Source: Bacteroidota bacterium (GTDB lineage Bacteria; Bacteroidota; Bacteroidia; Flavobacteriales; Weeksellaceae). From it: a stretch of 18,341 bases of DNA. Each line of letters opens with the position of its first letter. The first letter of the stretch is position 1. The DNA lies in contig JAEZYN010000091.1 of NCBI GenBank assembly GCA_023419095.1, forward strand, positions 1 through 18,341. The letters run 5' to 3'. Position numbers and translations under genes: made by a program. Under the pieces are notes generated by a model that saw nothing but the letters and a program-made list of their open reading frames with translations, was not told where the DNA came from and ran no database searches. Below are positions 1-7,529 of this stretch, one piece after another.

Positions 1-1136
1 CCTATAGAATCTGCTAACTTTTTAGCTTCATCTTTGCTTCTGGTTTCGTTTGCGCCAGCCTGATTTCCTTTGTACGTAACCAGGATGTGTCTTGAAAGTG
101 TAGAATCTGAAGGTTTTTTATCTAAAATTTTAGAAACTACAAAGAAGTTCTGCTCCTTGTAAGGTCCGAAAGTAGTACCAATGCTAGCGCCTGCCACTTT
201 ATCTTTAATTTGCGAAGGCAACTGCTCCGCAGAAAAATACTGAGGATTAAACGGCATGTCAGAATTTAATGCAACAAACATAGAATCGTTCGTTGTGTTC
301 TGGAAGTTCTCTGTTCCACCACTCATGTCACTTCCCTGCGCGAAAAGTTTGTTGATCTCTTTCTGAGCGAGAGCCTCATCCTGTGCACTGGGTGCAGCAG
401 GAAAATATACCAAGCCGATATTTCGGCTTGCGTCACGCTTAAAAAGAACCGGGTGTTTTTTAATATAATCGGAAAGATCCTCTCTTGTGATTTTTACAGG
501 ATTTTTTTTCTCGTAAACGCTGTAGTCTATTTTTACAAAATCGATGTTAGCAAGCTGATCACGCTGCTTCATCATTTCTTCAGCTTCCTTTTTGCTCGCG
601 GTGATACCTACAGAAACATTAGCAAACAGCTGTCTTGCCATCATGCGGTACTCCATTGTACGTCGCGTGCGCAACCAGTTGTTGTACATCTCCACATTGC
701 CGCTATTTTGCAGGTCTGTGATTTGTTTTTTGATTTCCTGGGTCTTGAAATTTCCTTTCGCATCGAAGTTTTCCTTGTTTTGGGCGAACATGGGATCGTA
801 CTGAAGCTGATTCCAGAACATATCTTCGGTCAGCGTAAGACCCATTTTGTCGAATTGCTGCTTGATGAGTTTAGACTGCACCATCAGCTGCCAGGCCTGC
901 TCTTCCAAGCCTGTGCCCGGTTGCCCTTGCTGCTGTGCCTGCTGCTGCAACATAAAGAGCTGGTCGTCAAACTCCTCTTTAGTGATTTCGTCGCCATTTA
1001 CTTTGCCATACACGCCGGGTTTTGCACCAAACAATTTTTCCAAACTGTCCGGATTTACCACGAAAGCCAGCATTGCGACTGCGATAATCCCCATCAAAAG
1101 CCAAGGCCTGTTTCTAATCTGTCCTAAAATAGCCAT
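1..1136 (-). CDS. PpiD/SurA-type peptidylprolyl isomerase, partial (3' end outside window)
   Basis: The gene reads leftwards from ATG at 1134-1136 and runs off the window edge; 378 residues are visible. It begins MAILGQIRNRPWLLMG, with one membrane segment at about residues 11-27 that anchors the rest in the periplasm. A SurA-N-like helical chaperone region follows (about 40-330, with a Gln-rich stretch near 64-77). The start of a parvulin rotamase domain is visible at about 349 (RHILV). This order matches PpiD-like foldases of Bacteroidota, usually about 700 residues. The family helps outer-membrane and secreted proteins fold and isomerises prolyl bonds. It diverges from lon across a 237-bp spacer. 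The family call is firm; whether the parvulin domain is catalytically active cannot be judged because it is cut. Confidence 0.88.
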   Translation of the reverse strand, partial: MAILGQIRNRPWLLMGIIAVAMLAFVVNPDSLEKLFGAKPGVYGKVNGDEITKEEFDDQLFMLQQQAQQQGQPGTGLEEQAWQLMVQSKLIKQQFDKMGLTLTEDMFWNQLQYDPMFAQNKENFDAKGNFKTQEIKKQITDLQNSGNVEMYNNWLRTRRTMEYRMMARQLFANVSVGITASKKEAEEMMKQRDQLANIDFVKIDYSVYEKKNPVKITREDLSDYIKKHPVLFKRDASRNIGLVYFPAAPSAQDEALAQKEINKLFAQGSDMSGGTENFQNTTNDSMFVALNSDMPFNPQYFSAEQLPSQIKDKVAGASIGTTFGPYKEQNFFVVSKILDKKPSDSTLSRHILVTYKGNQAGANETRSKDEAKKLADSI

Positions 1137-1162
1137 TTTTTTGTTTAAATTTTATCAGTTTG

Positions 1163-1170
1163 CGAAAATA
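1163..1170 (-). promoter_or_regulatory. Candidate -7 box for the ppiD-like gene
   Basis: On the minus strand the sequence reads TATTTTCG, one base off the Bacteroidota TAnnTTTG box, about 27 bases before the start codon. A T-rich run lies upstream at 1191-1197, but no clear TTG -33 box is seen. Weak prediction from motif and position only. Confidence 0.3.
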
Positions 1171-1253
1171 CACATTTTAAACATATTAGGAAAAATTTTG
1201 AGAATTAATGATGTAAATTTTCATTATGTCGGCAAATATGGCTACATCAGGCC

Positions 1254-1282
1254 TTGGCATAGTGCTTGTGAACTTATCTTTC
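1254..1282 (+). promoter_or_regulatory. Candidate lon promoter (TTG-N18-TATCTTTC)
   Basis: A TTG at 1254-1256 is followed, after 18 bases, by TATCTTTC at 1275-1282, close to the Bacteroidota -33/-7 pattern (TTG, TAnnTTTG). It would give a leader of about 85 bases ahead of the lon ATG, containing the palindrome at 1347-1363. The rest of the 1137-1373 spacer shows no open frame with coding character and no RNA gene I recognise. Confidence 0.35.
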
Positions 1283-1346
1283 CTTCCCTATTTCTGCTGA
1301 TATAGATGCAGATTTAAAAATTTTAAGCAAAACTCTAATTACAACT

Positions 1347-1363
1347 AATGACATATTGTCATT
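1347..1363. promoter_or_regulatory. Perfect 7-bp inverted repeat before lon (operator or leader hairpin)
   Basis: AATGACA-TAT-TGTCATT: two perfectly complementary 7-base arms around a 3-base spacer, ending 10 bases before the lon ATG. Its symmetry fits a dimeric repressor operator; transcribed, it would form a short hairpin next to the start codon. It is not the HrcA CIRCE element, whose arms and spacer differ. The factor that would bind is unknown. Confidence 0.5.
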
Positions 1364-1373
1364 CCTATATTTT

Positions 1374-3779
1374 ATGGCAGATTTTAATGAACTTAATATT
1401 GAGCAGATGATTGAAGATGGATTTACAGTAATGGCTGAAGAGCTGGACCTCGCAGATTTTTCCGAAACTGCACTAAATCCGACTCAGGACATTTTCCCCA
1501 TTTTGCCCGTGAGAAACATGGTGATGTTCCCCAAAGTAATCATTCCTATCACAGCTGGTCGCGAAAAATCAATCAAATTGCTTGAAGAGGCGCAGCGGAA
1601 CAATGAGTATATTGGCATCCTAACACAGAATAATTCAGGCATTGAAAACCCGACAGAAAATGATCTTTACAGAACAGGTACACTTGCAAAAATCATTAAA
1701 ATAATAAAACTTCCCGAAGGCAACATCACCGCGATAACACGTGGATTTCAAAGGTTCACGGTAAGGAATTTTATGGCGACACAACCTTTCTTCAAAGCAG
1801 AAGTGACGAAGCTGAAGGATGTAAGTTCAAAGAAAAAAGATGAGTACGCCGCCCTGCTTGAGAATATTAAGGACATGGCCTTTAAGATCATTGAACTTGA
1901 CCCAAACATTCCGGCTGCAGCCAATTTCGCCATTAAAAATATGAGCGATAATGAAGACTTGCTGAATTTCATCTGTGCAAATGCCAATTTTTCGCCGGAA
2001 GAAAAGCAAAAGCTCCTCGAAGAAAAACACCTTATAAACCGCGCGCAGCGTTGCTATGAACTGATGCATGCGGATTTCCGGAAACTTGAACTCCGGAATC
2101 AGATCCATCAAAAGACCAACCGCGAGCTCGACAAAAGCCAACGTGAATATTTCCTGAACCAGCAGATGCGCGCCATACAGGAAGAACTTGGCGGTGGACC
2201 GGAATCGGATGTGGAGGAACTGATGGAAAAAGCGAAAAAACTGAAGTGGAGCGATGAAGTAGAAACGCATTTCAATAAGGAAATCAATCGGTTACAAAGA
2301 CAAAACCCGAGTTCGCCGGACTATAATGTGCAGCGGAATTATCTCGATTTCTTTACCGAAATGCCCTGGGAAAAATACTCAAAGGACACATTTGACATTA
2401 ACAAAGCACAGAAAGTTTTAGACAAAGCACACTTCGGCCTTGAGGTTATAAAAAAAAGAATCCTGGAGCATATGGCCGTGCTGAAACTGAAAAACAACAT
2501 GAAATCGCCTATTCTCTGCCTCGTCGGTCCTCCGGGCGTTGGTAAAACGTCACTTGGAAAGTCCGTGGCGGACGCGCTGGGGCGGAAATATGTACGGGTT
2601 TCTCTCGGCGGTCTGCACGATGAGTCTGAAATTCGCGGTCATCGCAAAACCTATATCGGTGCCATGGCGGGACGGATTCTGCAATCGGTGAAAAAAGCTG
2701 GCACATCCAATCCCGTGATTGTGTTAGATGAAATCGACAAAATAGGCCAGGGCGTCCACGGCGACCCGAGCTCCGCACTTTTGGAAGTGCTTGATCCTGA
2801 GCAAAACCATTCTTTCTACGACAACTATCTGGAAATGGGTTACGATCTGTCGAAAGTGATGTTTATTGCGACTGCCAATTCACTTTCCTCCGTACAGCGG
2901 CCACTGCTTGACCGGATGGAAATAATCGAAATCGCAGGTTATACTTTGGAAGAAAAGGTGGAAATAGCAAAAAGACATTTAATAAGAAAACAGCAGGAAG
3001 AAAACGGTCTTGCCGCCAATTCTTTTAAACTTGGAAACGCCGAACTTAAACACATAATCGATGCGCACACCTCAGAAAGCGGCGTACGTGGACTTGAAAA
3101 AAGACTCGCGTCTGTCGCAAGATGGGTTGCTTTGCAGACCGCTATGGAAAAAGAATATGACGCTAAAATCAACATTGCCAAAATCGATGAAATCCTTGGT
3201 GTACCGCGCCCAAAAAGCCTTTCGGAGATTACCGGCGTACCCGGCGTTGTGACAGGTTTGGCCTGGACTCAGGTTGGCGGCGATATTCTTTTTATTGAAA
3301 GTATCCTGAGTGAAGGTAAAGGAAACCTCACCATGACGGGGAATCTGGGCAACGTAATGAAGGAATCTGCGACCATCGCGCTGGAATACATTAAAGCAAA
3401 ACACGCTGAATTGGGCATTTCTTCCGATTATATTCAAAAGAAAAACATTCACGTCCACGTGCCGGAAGGTGCAACACCGAAAGACGGTCCGTCCGCAGGA
3501 ATTGCAATGCTTACATCCATCGTTTCAAGCTTTAAAAACAAAAAAGTGAAAGCGCACCTGGCGATGACCGGTGAAATCACACTACGTGGAAAAGTGTTGC
3601 CGGTAGGTGGCATCAAGGAAAAACTTCTGGCAGCCACCCGCGCCGGAATCACCGAAATCATCCTGTGTGAGGCCAACCGCAAAGATGTTGAGGAAATAAA
3701 AAAAGATTACCTTAAAAATTTAAAAATAAATTACGTGAACAGAATGAGTGAGGTAATCGATCTTGCCATCGAAAAATAA
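1374..3779 (+). CDS. lon: ATP-dependent protease Lon (endopeptidase La)
   Basis: Cytosolic AAA+ serine protease that unfolds and degrades damaged and some regulatory proteins. The 801-residue product has the full Lon order: an N-terminal substrate-binding domain (about 45-240), a helical linker, an AAA+ module with Walker A GPPGVGKT at 385-392 and a Walker B ending VLDEIDK, then the S16 protease domain. Catalytic Ser707 lies in KDGPSAG and Lys748 in GGIKEK; the 41-residue spacing matches the family dyad. The ATG at 1374 (MADFNELN) is preferred over an in-frame TTG at 1356, because the TTG would put the upstream palindrome inside the gene. No terminator is obvious after the stop, so read-through into the next lipoprotein gene is possible. 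The length is normal for Lon and nothing appears broken. Confidence 0.97.
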   Translation: MADFNELNIEQMIEDGFTVMAEELDLADFSETALNPTQDIFPILPVRNMVMFPKVIIPITAGREKSIKLLEEAQRNNEYIGILTQNNSGIENPTENDLYRTGTLAKIIKIIKLPEGNITAITRGFQRFTVRNFMATQPFFKAEVTKLKDVSSKKKDEYAALLENIKDMAFKIIELDPNIPAAANFAIKNMSDNEDLLNFICANANFSPEEKQKLLEEKHLINRAQRCYELMHADFRKLELRNQIHQKTNRELDKSQREYFLNQQMRAIQEELGGGPESDVEELMEKAKKLKWSDEVETHFNKEINRLQRQNPSSPDYNVQRNYLDFFTEMPWEKYSKDTFDINKAQKVLDKAHFGLEVIKKRILEHMAVLKLKNNMKSPILCLVGPPGVGKTSLGKSVADALGRKYVRVSLGGLHDESEIRGHRKTYIGAMAGRILQSVKKAGTSNPVIVLDEIDKIGQGVHGDPSSALLEVLDPEQNHSFYDNYLEMGYDLSKVMFIATANSLSSVQRPLLDRMEIIEIAGYTLEEKVEIAKRHLIRKQQEENGLAANSFKLGNAELKHIIDAHTSESGVRGLEKRLASVARWVALQTAMEKEYDAKINIAKIDEILGVPRPKSLSEITGVPGVVTGLAWTQVGGDILFIESILSEGKGNLTMTGNLGNVMKESATIALEYIKAKHAELGISSDYIQKKNIHVHVPEGATPKDGPSAGIAMLTSIVSSFKNKKVKAHLAMTGEITLRGKVLPVGGIKEKLLAATRAGITEIILCEANRKDVEEIKKDYLKNLKINYVNRMSEVIDLAIEK

Positions 3780-3828
3780 ACAGGCGATAAATCTCAACTG
3801 TACGGCGGTTCGGGAAACTGGCTTTAAT

Positions 3829-3836
3829 TTAATTTG
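3829..3836 (+). promoter_or_regulatory. Weak candidate -7 box before the small lipoprotein gene
   Basis: TTAATTTG differs by one base from TAnnTTTG and sits 16 bases before the ATG at 3853. No convincing -33 box is present. If it is not used, the lipoprotein would depend on read-through from lon, 73 bases upstream. Confidence 0.22.
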
Positions 3837-3852
3837 CCTTAATATTTCAAAT

Positions 3853-4206
3853 ATGAAGTCAAAATTTACCGTCAGTTTATTATGCCTGCTTCTCCTCAGT
3901 TCGTGTGTGAATAAAGTTGTCCGACCGAAAGAAACGGACAAGATTGACAGCAAAATAAAAGTTGGAAAAAACTATACTTTTAAAAATCTGCACGGCTCCA
4001 AAGCCAAATCTAAAGTCCTGAAAATGGATGACACCACCATTTCAGGAATTGACATTGACTTTAAAAATTACAGCCTTGAAAAAAATCAGGTTGCTGAAGT
4101 GAGAAAAAGCAATACTTGGGGCACAAGACTTATCGCAGCGGGCGTCGCAGCTGCAATCTTGATCGTTCCGGCATACGCCACTAATAAACCTGTTGTTGGC
4201 CGCTAA
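3853..4206 (+). CDS. Small lipoprotein of unknown function, with hydrophobic C-terminal segment
   Basis: The 117-residue product starts with a lipoprotein signal: MKSK, a Leu-rich core and lipobox LSSC with Cys18 as the lipidation site. The mature part (about 19-90) is charged and Lys-rich, with a motif like 'KVLKMDDTTISGIDI' that suggests a small beta-rich fold. It ends in a second hydrophobic stretch (about 93-110, IAAGVAAAILIVPAYA), as in short Bacteroidota proteins anchored by both a lipid and a helix. I do not recognise the family. The ATG at 3853 is chosen because it opens the signal peptide; an upstream in-frame start at 3763 would overlap the end of lon and add 30 residues without signal character. 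The gene is closed by a strong terminator 17 bases downstream. Confidence 0.78.
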   Translation: MKSKFTVSLLCLLLLSSCVNKVVRPKETDKIDSKIKVGKNYTFKNLHGSKAKSKVLKMDDTTISGIDIDFKNYSLEKNQVAEVRKSNTWGTRLIAAGVAAAILIVPAYATNKPVVGR

Positions 4207-4222
4207 ATTTGCAAACCATCAG

Positions 4223-4252
4223 CCTCCGGAATTTTTCGGAGGTTTTTATTTT
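4223..4252 (+). terminator. Rho-independent terminator after the small lipoprotein gene
   Basis: Arms CCTCCG (4223-4228) and CGGAGG (4237-4242) form a GC-rich stem, extendable inwards by two or three weak pairs, followed directly by TTTTTATTTT. It lies 17 bases after the stop codon. Confidence 0.85.
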
Positions 4253-4263
4253 CCGTAAATTTG
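4232..4263 (+). promoter_or_regulatory. Promoter for pgi, overlapping the preceding terminator
   Basis: TAAATTTG at 4256-4263 is a perfect TAnnTTTG box. A T-run (TTTTTC, 4232-4237) lies 18 bases upstream as a possible -33 element, inside the loop of the terminator hairpin. Transcription would start near 4270, leaving a leader of about 45 bases. There is no Shine-Dalgarno sequence, as is usual in this phylum. Confidence 0.5.
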
Positions 4264-4314
4264 CAACGTTTTCCTGAATAAAAACAGTCTACAATTTCAC
4301 TTAAAAAAACTCCA

Positions 4315-5955
4315 ATGCTTCCAAAAATTAATCCCGACCAAACGAAGGCATGGCAAGATCTGGAAGAACATTTTGCGCACAACGATTTCGAACTGCGCAC
4401 CTTGTTTCAGTACAATCCCAATCGTTTCCGCGAATTTTCTGTTCAGCGTGACGGATATCTGTTTGATTTTTCGAAAAATTTAATTGATGTCCGCACACTT
4501 CAGCTTTTGTTGAAATTAGCCGAAGAAACGCAGCTGAAAGAAGCCATGGAAGCGATGTTTTCCGGCCAGAAAATCAACGAAACCGAGAATCGCGCGGTAC
4601 TGCACACTGCATTGCGTGATTTTTCAGATGCTCCGCTAATGGTGGATGGCGAAAACATCAAGCCGTCAATAAAAAGAGTGCTGGCGCAGATGAAAGATTT
4701 CTCCGAGAAAGTAATTTCGGGCATACATAAAGGTTTTAGTGAGAAAGAAATTACCGATGTGGTGAACATCGGCATTGGCGGATCAGACCTGGGTCCCGTG
4801 ATGGTTTGTTCGGCTTTGAAACATTATAAGACAAGACTGAACGTTCATTTCGTTTCCAATGTAGACGGAAATCACATTGCAGAAACTCTTAAAGATTTAG
4901 ACCCGGAAACCACACTTTTCATCATCGCCTCCAAGACTTTCACCACGCAGGAAACGATGACGAACGCGGCTTCAGCAAAAGACTGGTTCCTGAAAAAAGG
5001 CCGGCAGGATGATGTAGCGAAGCATTTTGTTGCACTTTCCACCAATGTGAAGGCGGTGAAAGAATTCGGAATTGCCGAAGAAAACATTTTTGAGTTTTGG
5101 GATTGGGTTGGCGGCCGCTACTCGCTGTGGAGCGCAATCGGTCTGAGCATCGTTCTTTCGGTGGGTTATGAAAACTTTGAACAGCTTCTGAAAGGTGCCA
5201 ACGAAACGGATACCCACTTCCGGACGGCAGATTTTAATGAAAACGTTCCTGTACTGATGGCGCTTTTGGGCATCTGGTACCGGAATTTCTATGGTGCCGG
5301 AACTTACGCTATTCTGCCTTATTCTCAGTATCTGGACCGTTTCGCCGCGTATCTGCAGCAAGGCGATATGGAAAGCAACGGAAAATCAGTAGACCGAAAC
5401 GGCGACTATGTTGAATATGAAACCGGCCCGATCATTTGGGGCGAGCCCGGAACTAACGGACAACATGCTTTTTACCAGCTAATTCATCAGGGCACGGAAC
5501 TTATTCCGGCAGACTTTCTGGCCTACGCGAAATCGTGCAACGAAGTTTCAGACCATCAGGATAAACTACTGGCGAACTTTTTCGCACAGACGGAAGCTTT
5601 GGCGTTCGGAAAATATGAGGAAGAAGTCACCGCAGAGATGCAGGAAGCAGGTCAGTCTGCAGACGAGATCGAAAAACTTTTACATTACAAGGTCTTCGCC
5701 GGAAATACACCTACAAACTCATTTATATTCAATGAATTAACTCCATTTTCACTTGGTCAGTTAATTGCTCTCTACGAGCATAAAATATTTGTGCAGGGTG
5801 TGATCTGGAATATCTTCAGTTTTGACCAGTTTGGGGTGGAGCTCGGTAAAGTCTTAGCCGGAAAAATTCTTTCAGAACTTAAAGACAAGCGCGAAATATC
5901 TTCGCACGATTCTTCTACAAATGGCCTGATGAACTATTATCTGGCTAAAAAATAA
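4315..5955 (+). CDS. pgi: Glucose-6-phosphate isomerase
   Basis: Cytosolic enzyme interconverting glucose 6-phosphate and fructose 6-phosphate, in glycolysis, gluconeogenesis and supply of sugar precursors for the cell wall. The 546 residues match the long (E. coli-type) Pgi length. Visible hallmarks are GIGGSDLGP, the sugar-phosphate loop SKTFTTQET, signature 1 in DWVGGRYS (263-270), Glu353 in GDMESNGKS, His384 in NGQHAFYQ, and Lys512 in the C-terminal signature FGVELGKVLA. Glu353, His384 and Lys512 correspond to the catalytic residues of the family. It opens a long run of plus-strand genes, with folD starting 29 bases after its stop and no terminator between. No anomalies seen. Confidence 0.97.
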   Translation: MLPKINPDQTKAWQDLEEHFAHNDFELRTLFQYNPNRFREFSVQRDGYLFDFSKNLIDVRTLQLLLKLAEETQLKEAMEAMFSGQKINETENRAVLHTALRDFSDAPLMVDGENIKPSIKRVLAQMKDFSEKVISGIHKGFSEKEITDVVNIGIGGSDLGPVMVCSALKHYKTRLNVHFVSNVDGNHIAETLKDLDPETTLFIIASKTFTTQETMTNAASAKDWFLKKGRQDDVAKHFVALSTNVKAVKEFGIAEENIFEFWDWVGGRYSLWSAIGLSIVLSVGYENFEQLLKGANETDTHFRTADFNENVPVLMALLGIWYRNFYGAGTYAILPYSQYLDRFAAYLQQGDMESNGKSVDRNGDYVEYETGPIIWGEPGTNGQHAFYQLIHQGTELIPADFLAYAKSCNEVSDHQDKLLANFFAQTEALAFGKYEEEVTAEMQEAGQSADEIEKLLHYKVFAGNTPTNSFIFNELTPFSLGQLIALYEHKIFVQGVIWNIFSFDQFGVELGKVLAGKILSELKDKREISSHDSSTNGLMNYYLAKK

Positions 5956-5984
5956 TTTTTAATCTTATTTTTTTAAATATAAAT

Positions 5985-6869
5985 ATGGCACAAATACTCG
6001 ACGGATTAAAAATTTCAAAAGAAATTAAAAACGAGATCCGACACGATGTAGAAAAAATTGTTGAAGGCAAAAGACGTCCGCCACATTTGGTAGCAATTCT
6101 GGTAGGTCAAAACGGCGCCAGCATTTCCTATGTCAACAATAAAATAAAAGATTGCCGCGAAGTAGGCTTCAGGTCGTCTTTGGTGAAGTTCCCCAGCACC
6201 GTTTCGGAAGCTGAACTTTTAGAAAAAATAAATGAGTTGAACCTTTCCAAAGATGTGGACGGTTTCATCGTACAGCTGCCGCTTCCACCACAGATCGATC
6301 AGGAAAAAATCATCATGGCGATTGATCCGCGGAAAGACGTAGATGGTTTTCATCCGGAAAATTTCGGGAAAATGGCGCTTGAAATGGACACTTTTCTGCC
6401 CGCAACCCCATTCGGCATCCTTACACTTTTAGAAAGATACCAGATCGATACCAAAGGAAAACATTGTGTGATCATCGGTCGCAGCCGGATTGTTGGCAAA
6501 CCGATGAGCATCCTGATGGGCCGAAAAGATTTTCCGGGAAATTCTACGGTGACTCTTACCCACTCTTATACGCCACATATTGAGGAATTTACGAAAAATG
6601 CAGACATTGTCATTACCGCGTTGGGCGACCCTAATTTCCTTAAAGGTGACATGATCAAACAGGGCGCGATCGTAATCGACGTAGGAATTACGCGCATCGA
6701 AGATCAGTCGGACAAAGGTTACAAATTGGTAGGCGATGTAGATTTTGAAAGTTGCAAAGAAATCGCGGACGCGATAACGCCTGTTCCAGGTGGCGTAGGA
6801 CCTATGACGCGGGCTATGTTGATGAAAAACACGCTTTTAGCTTATAAAACGTCTGTGTACAATGACTAA
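5985..6869 (+). CDS. folD: Bifunctional methylene-THF dehydrogenase / methenyl-THF cyclohydrolase
   Basis: Converts 5,10-methylene-THF to 5,10-methenyl-THF with NADP+, then hydrolyses it to 10-formyl-THF for purine and formyl-Met synthesis. The product is 294 residues, the usual FolD size. It carries the catalytic Lys53 in SYVNNK, Gln97 in VQLPLPP, DVDGF (about 118-122), the dinucleotide-binding segment GRSRIVGKP (165-173) and the C-terminal signature PVPGGVGPMT (266-275). Its last eight bases overlap the start of queE, so the two are probably translationally coupled. Cytosolic; all key residues are present. Confidence 0.97.
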   Translation: MAQILDGLKISKEIKNEIRHDVEKIVEGKRRPPHLVAILVGQNGASISYVNNKIKDCREVGFRSSLVKFPSTVSEAELLEKINELNLSKDVDGFIVQLPLPPQIDQEKIIMAIDPRKDVDGFHPENFGKMALEMDTFLPATPFGILTLLERYQIDTKGKHCVIIGRSRIVGKPMSILMGRKDFPGNSTVTLTHSYTPHIEEFTKNADIVITALGDPNFLKGDMIKQGAIVIDVGITRIEDQSDKGYKLVGDVDFESCKEIADAITPVPGGVGPMTRAMLMKNTLLAYKTSVYND

Positions 6870-7494
6870 AGTAGAAGAAAATATTTTGCTGGCGGAGGGG
6901 AAAATGCTACCCGTCATGGAGCACTTCTACACATTGCAGGGCGAAGGCGCACATACAGGGAAAGCGGCTTATTTCATTCGTCTGGGTGGCTGCGACGTCG
7001 GTTGTCATTGGTGTGATGTCAAAGAAAGCTGGGACCCAACGTTGCATCCGTTTATGAGCGCAGAGTTTATCGCTGAAACAGCCGCAAAACACTGCAAAAC
7101 GATTGTACTTACCGGCGGAGAACCGTTGATGTGGAACCTTGATATTCTGACTTCCAGACTAAAAGAACTTGGCTGTACGATACATATTGAAACTTCCGGC
7201 GCCTACCCTTTGAGTGGACATATTGACTGGATCACGCTTTCACCTAAAAAAACAGGCCTGCCGAAAGAAGAAATTTACGCTGCGGCGCATGAACTGAAAA
7301 TGATCATATTTAACAATAATGATTTTAAGTTTGCGCAGGAGCAGGCTGCCAAGGTATCCCCAAAGTGCAGACTTTATATGCAAAGCGAATGGAGCAAGCG
7401 TGAGGAAATGTATCCGAAAATCACCGATTTTATTTTAGCAAACCCGAATTGGCAGGCTTCTGTACAAACCCACAAATATTTGAATATTCCATAA
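6862..7494 (+). CDS. queE: 7-carboxy-7-deazaguanine synthase (radical SAM)
   Basis: Radical-SAM enzyme that rearranges 6-carboxytetrahydropterin to 7-carboxy-7-deazaguanine, an early step to preQ0 and queuosine in tRNA anticodons. The 210-residue product has the [4Fe-4S] triad Cys44-x3-Cys48-x2-Cys51, the substrate-facing start FYTLQGEG, the SAM-binding TGGEP (84-88), and the family segments ETSG (110-113) and LSPKK (126-130). The small size and missing C-terminal cluster domains exclude peptide-maturation radical-SAM enzymes. The start at 6862 overlaps the end of folD by 8 bases. The other queuosine genes (queC, queD, queF) are not in the window. Both FolD and QueE draw on pterin chemistry derived from GTP, but no shared substrate is implied. 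Confidence 0.93.
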   Translation: MTKVEENILLAEGKMLPVMEHFYTLQGEGAHTGKAAYFIRLGGCDVGCHWCDVKESWDPTLHPFMSAEFIAETAAKHCKTIVLTGGEPLMWNLDILTSRLKELGCTIHIETSGAYPLSGHIDWITLSPKKTGLPKEEIYAAAHELKMIIFNNNDFKFAQEQAAKVSPKCRLYMQSEWSKREEMYPKITDFILANPNWQASVQTHKYLNIP

Positions 7495-7529
7495 AATTAT
7501 GTTAAATTTACTTAATGTAATTCGGTTTT

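Noticed and set aside
453..1305. Long plus-strand open frames opposite the ppiD-like gene
   Set aside because: They are antisense to a gene with clear domain structure, have no recognisable domain and no start context; the minus frame explains the codon pattern.
1137..1346. Possible small RNA or riboswitch in the ppiD-lon spacer
   Set aside because: No stable GC-rich stem or known riboswitch motif could be seen; the sequence is AT-rich and fits two divergent promoters.
1356..1373. TTG start six codons upstream of the lon ATG
   Set aside because: It would place half of the palindrome inside the coding region and adds residues with no Lon character.
6862..7494. Radical-SAM enzyme as part of a peptide-maturation (RiPP) system
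   Set aside because: The short length, QueE-specific FYTLQGEG start and absence of SPASM-type extra cysteines or a precursor peptide fit QueE.
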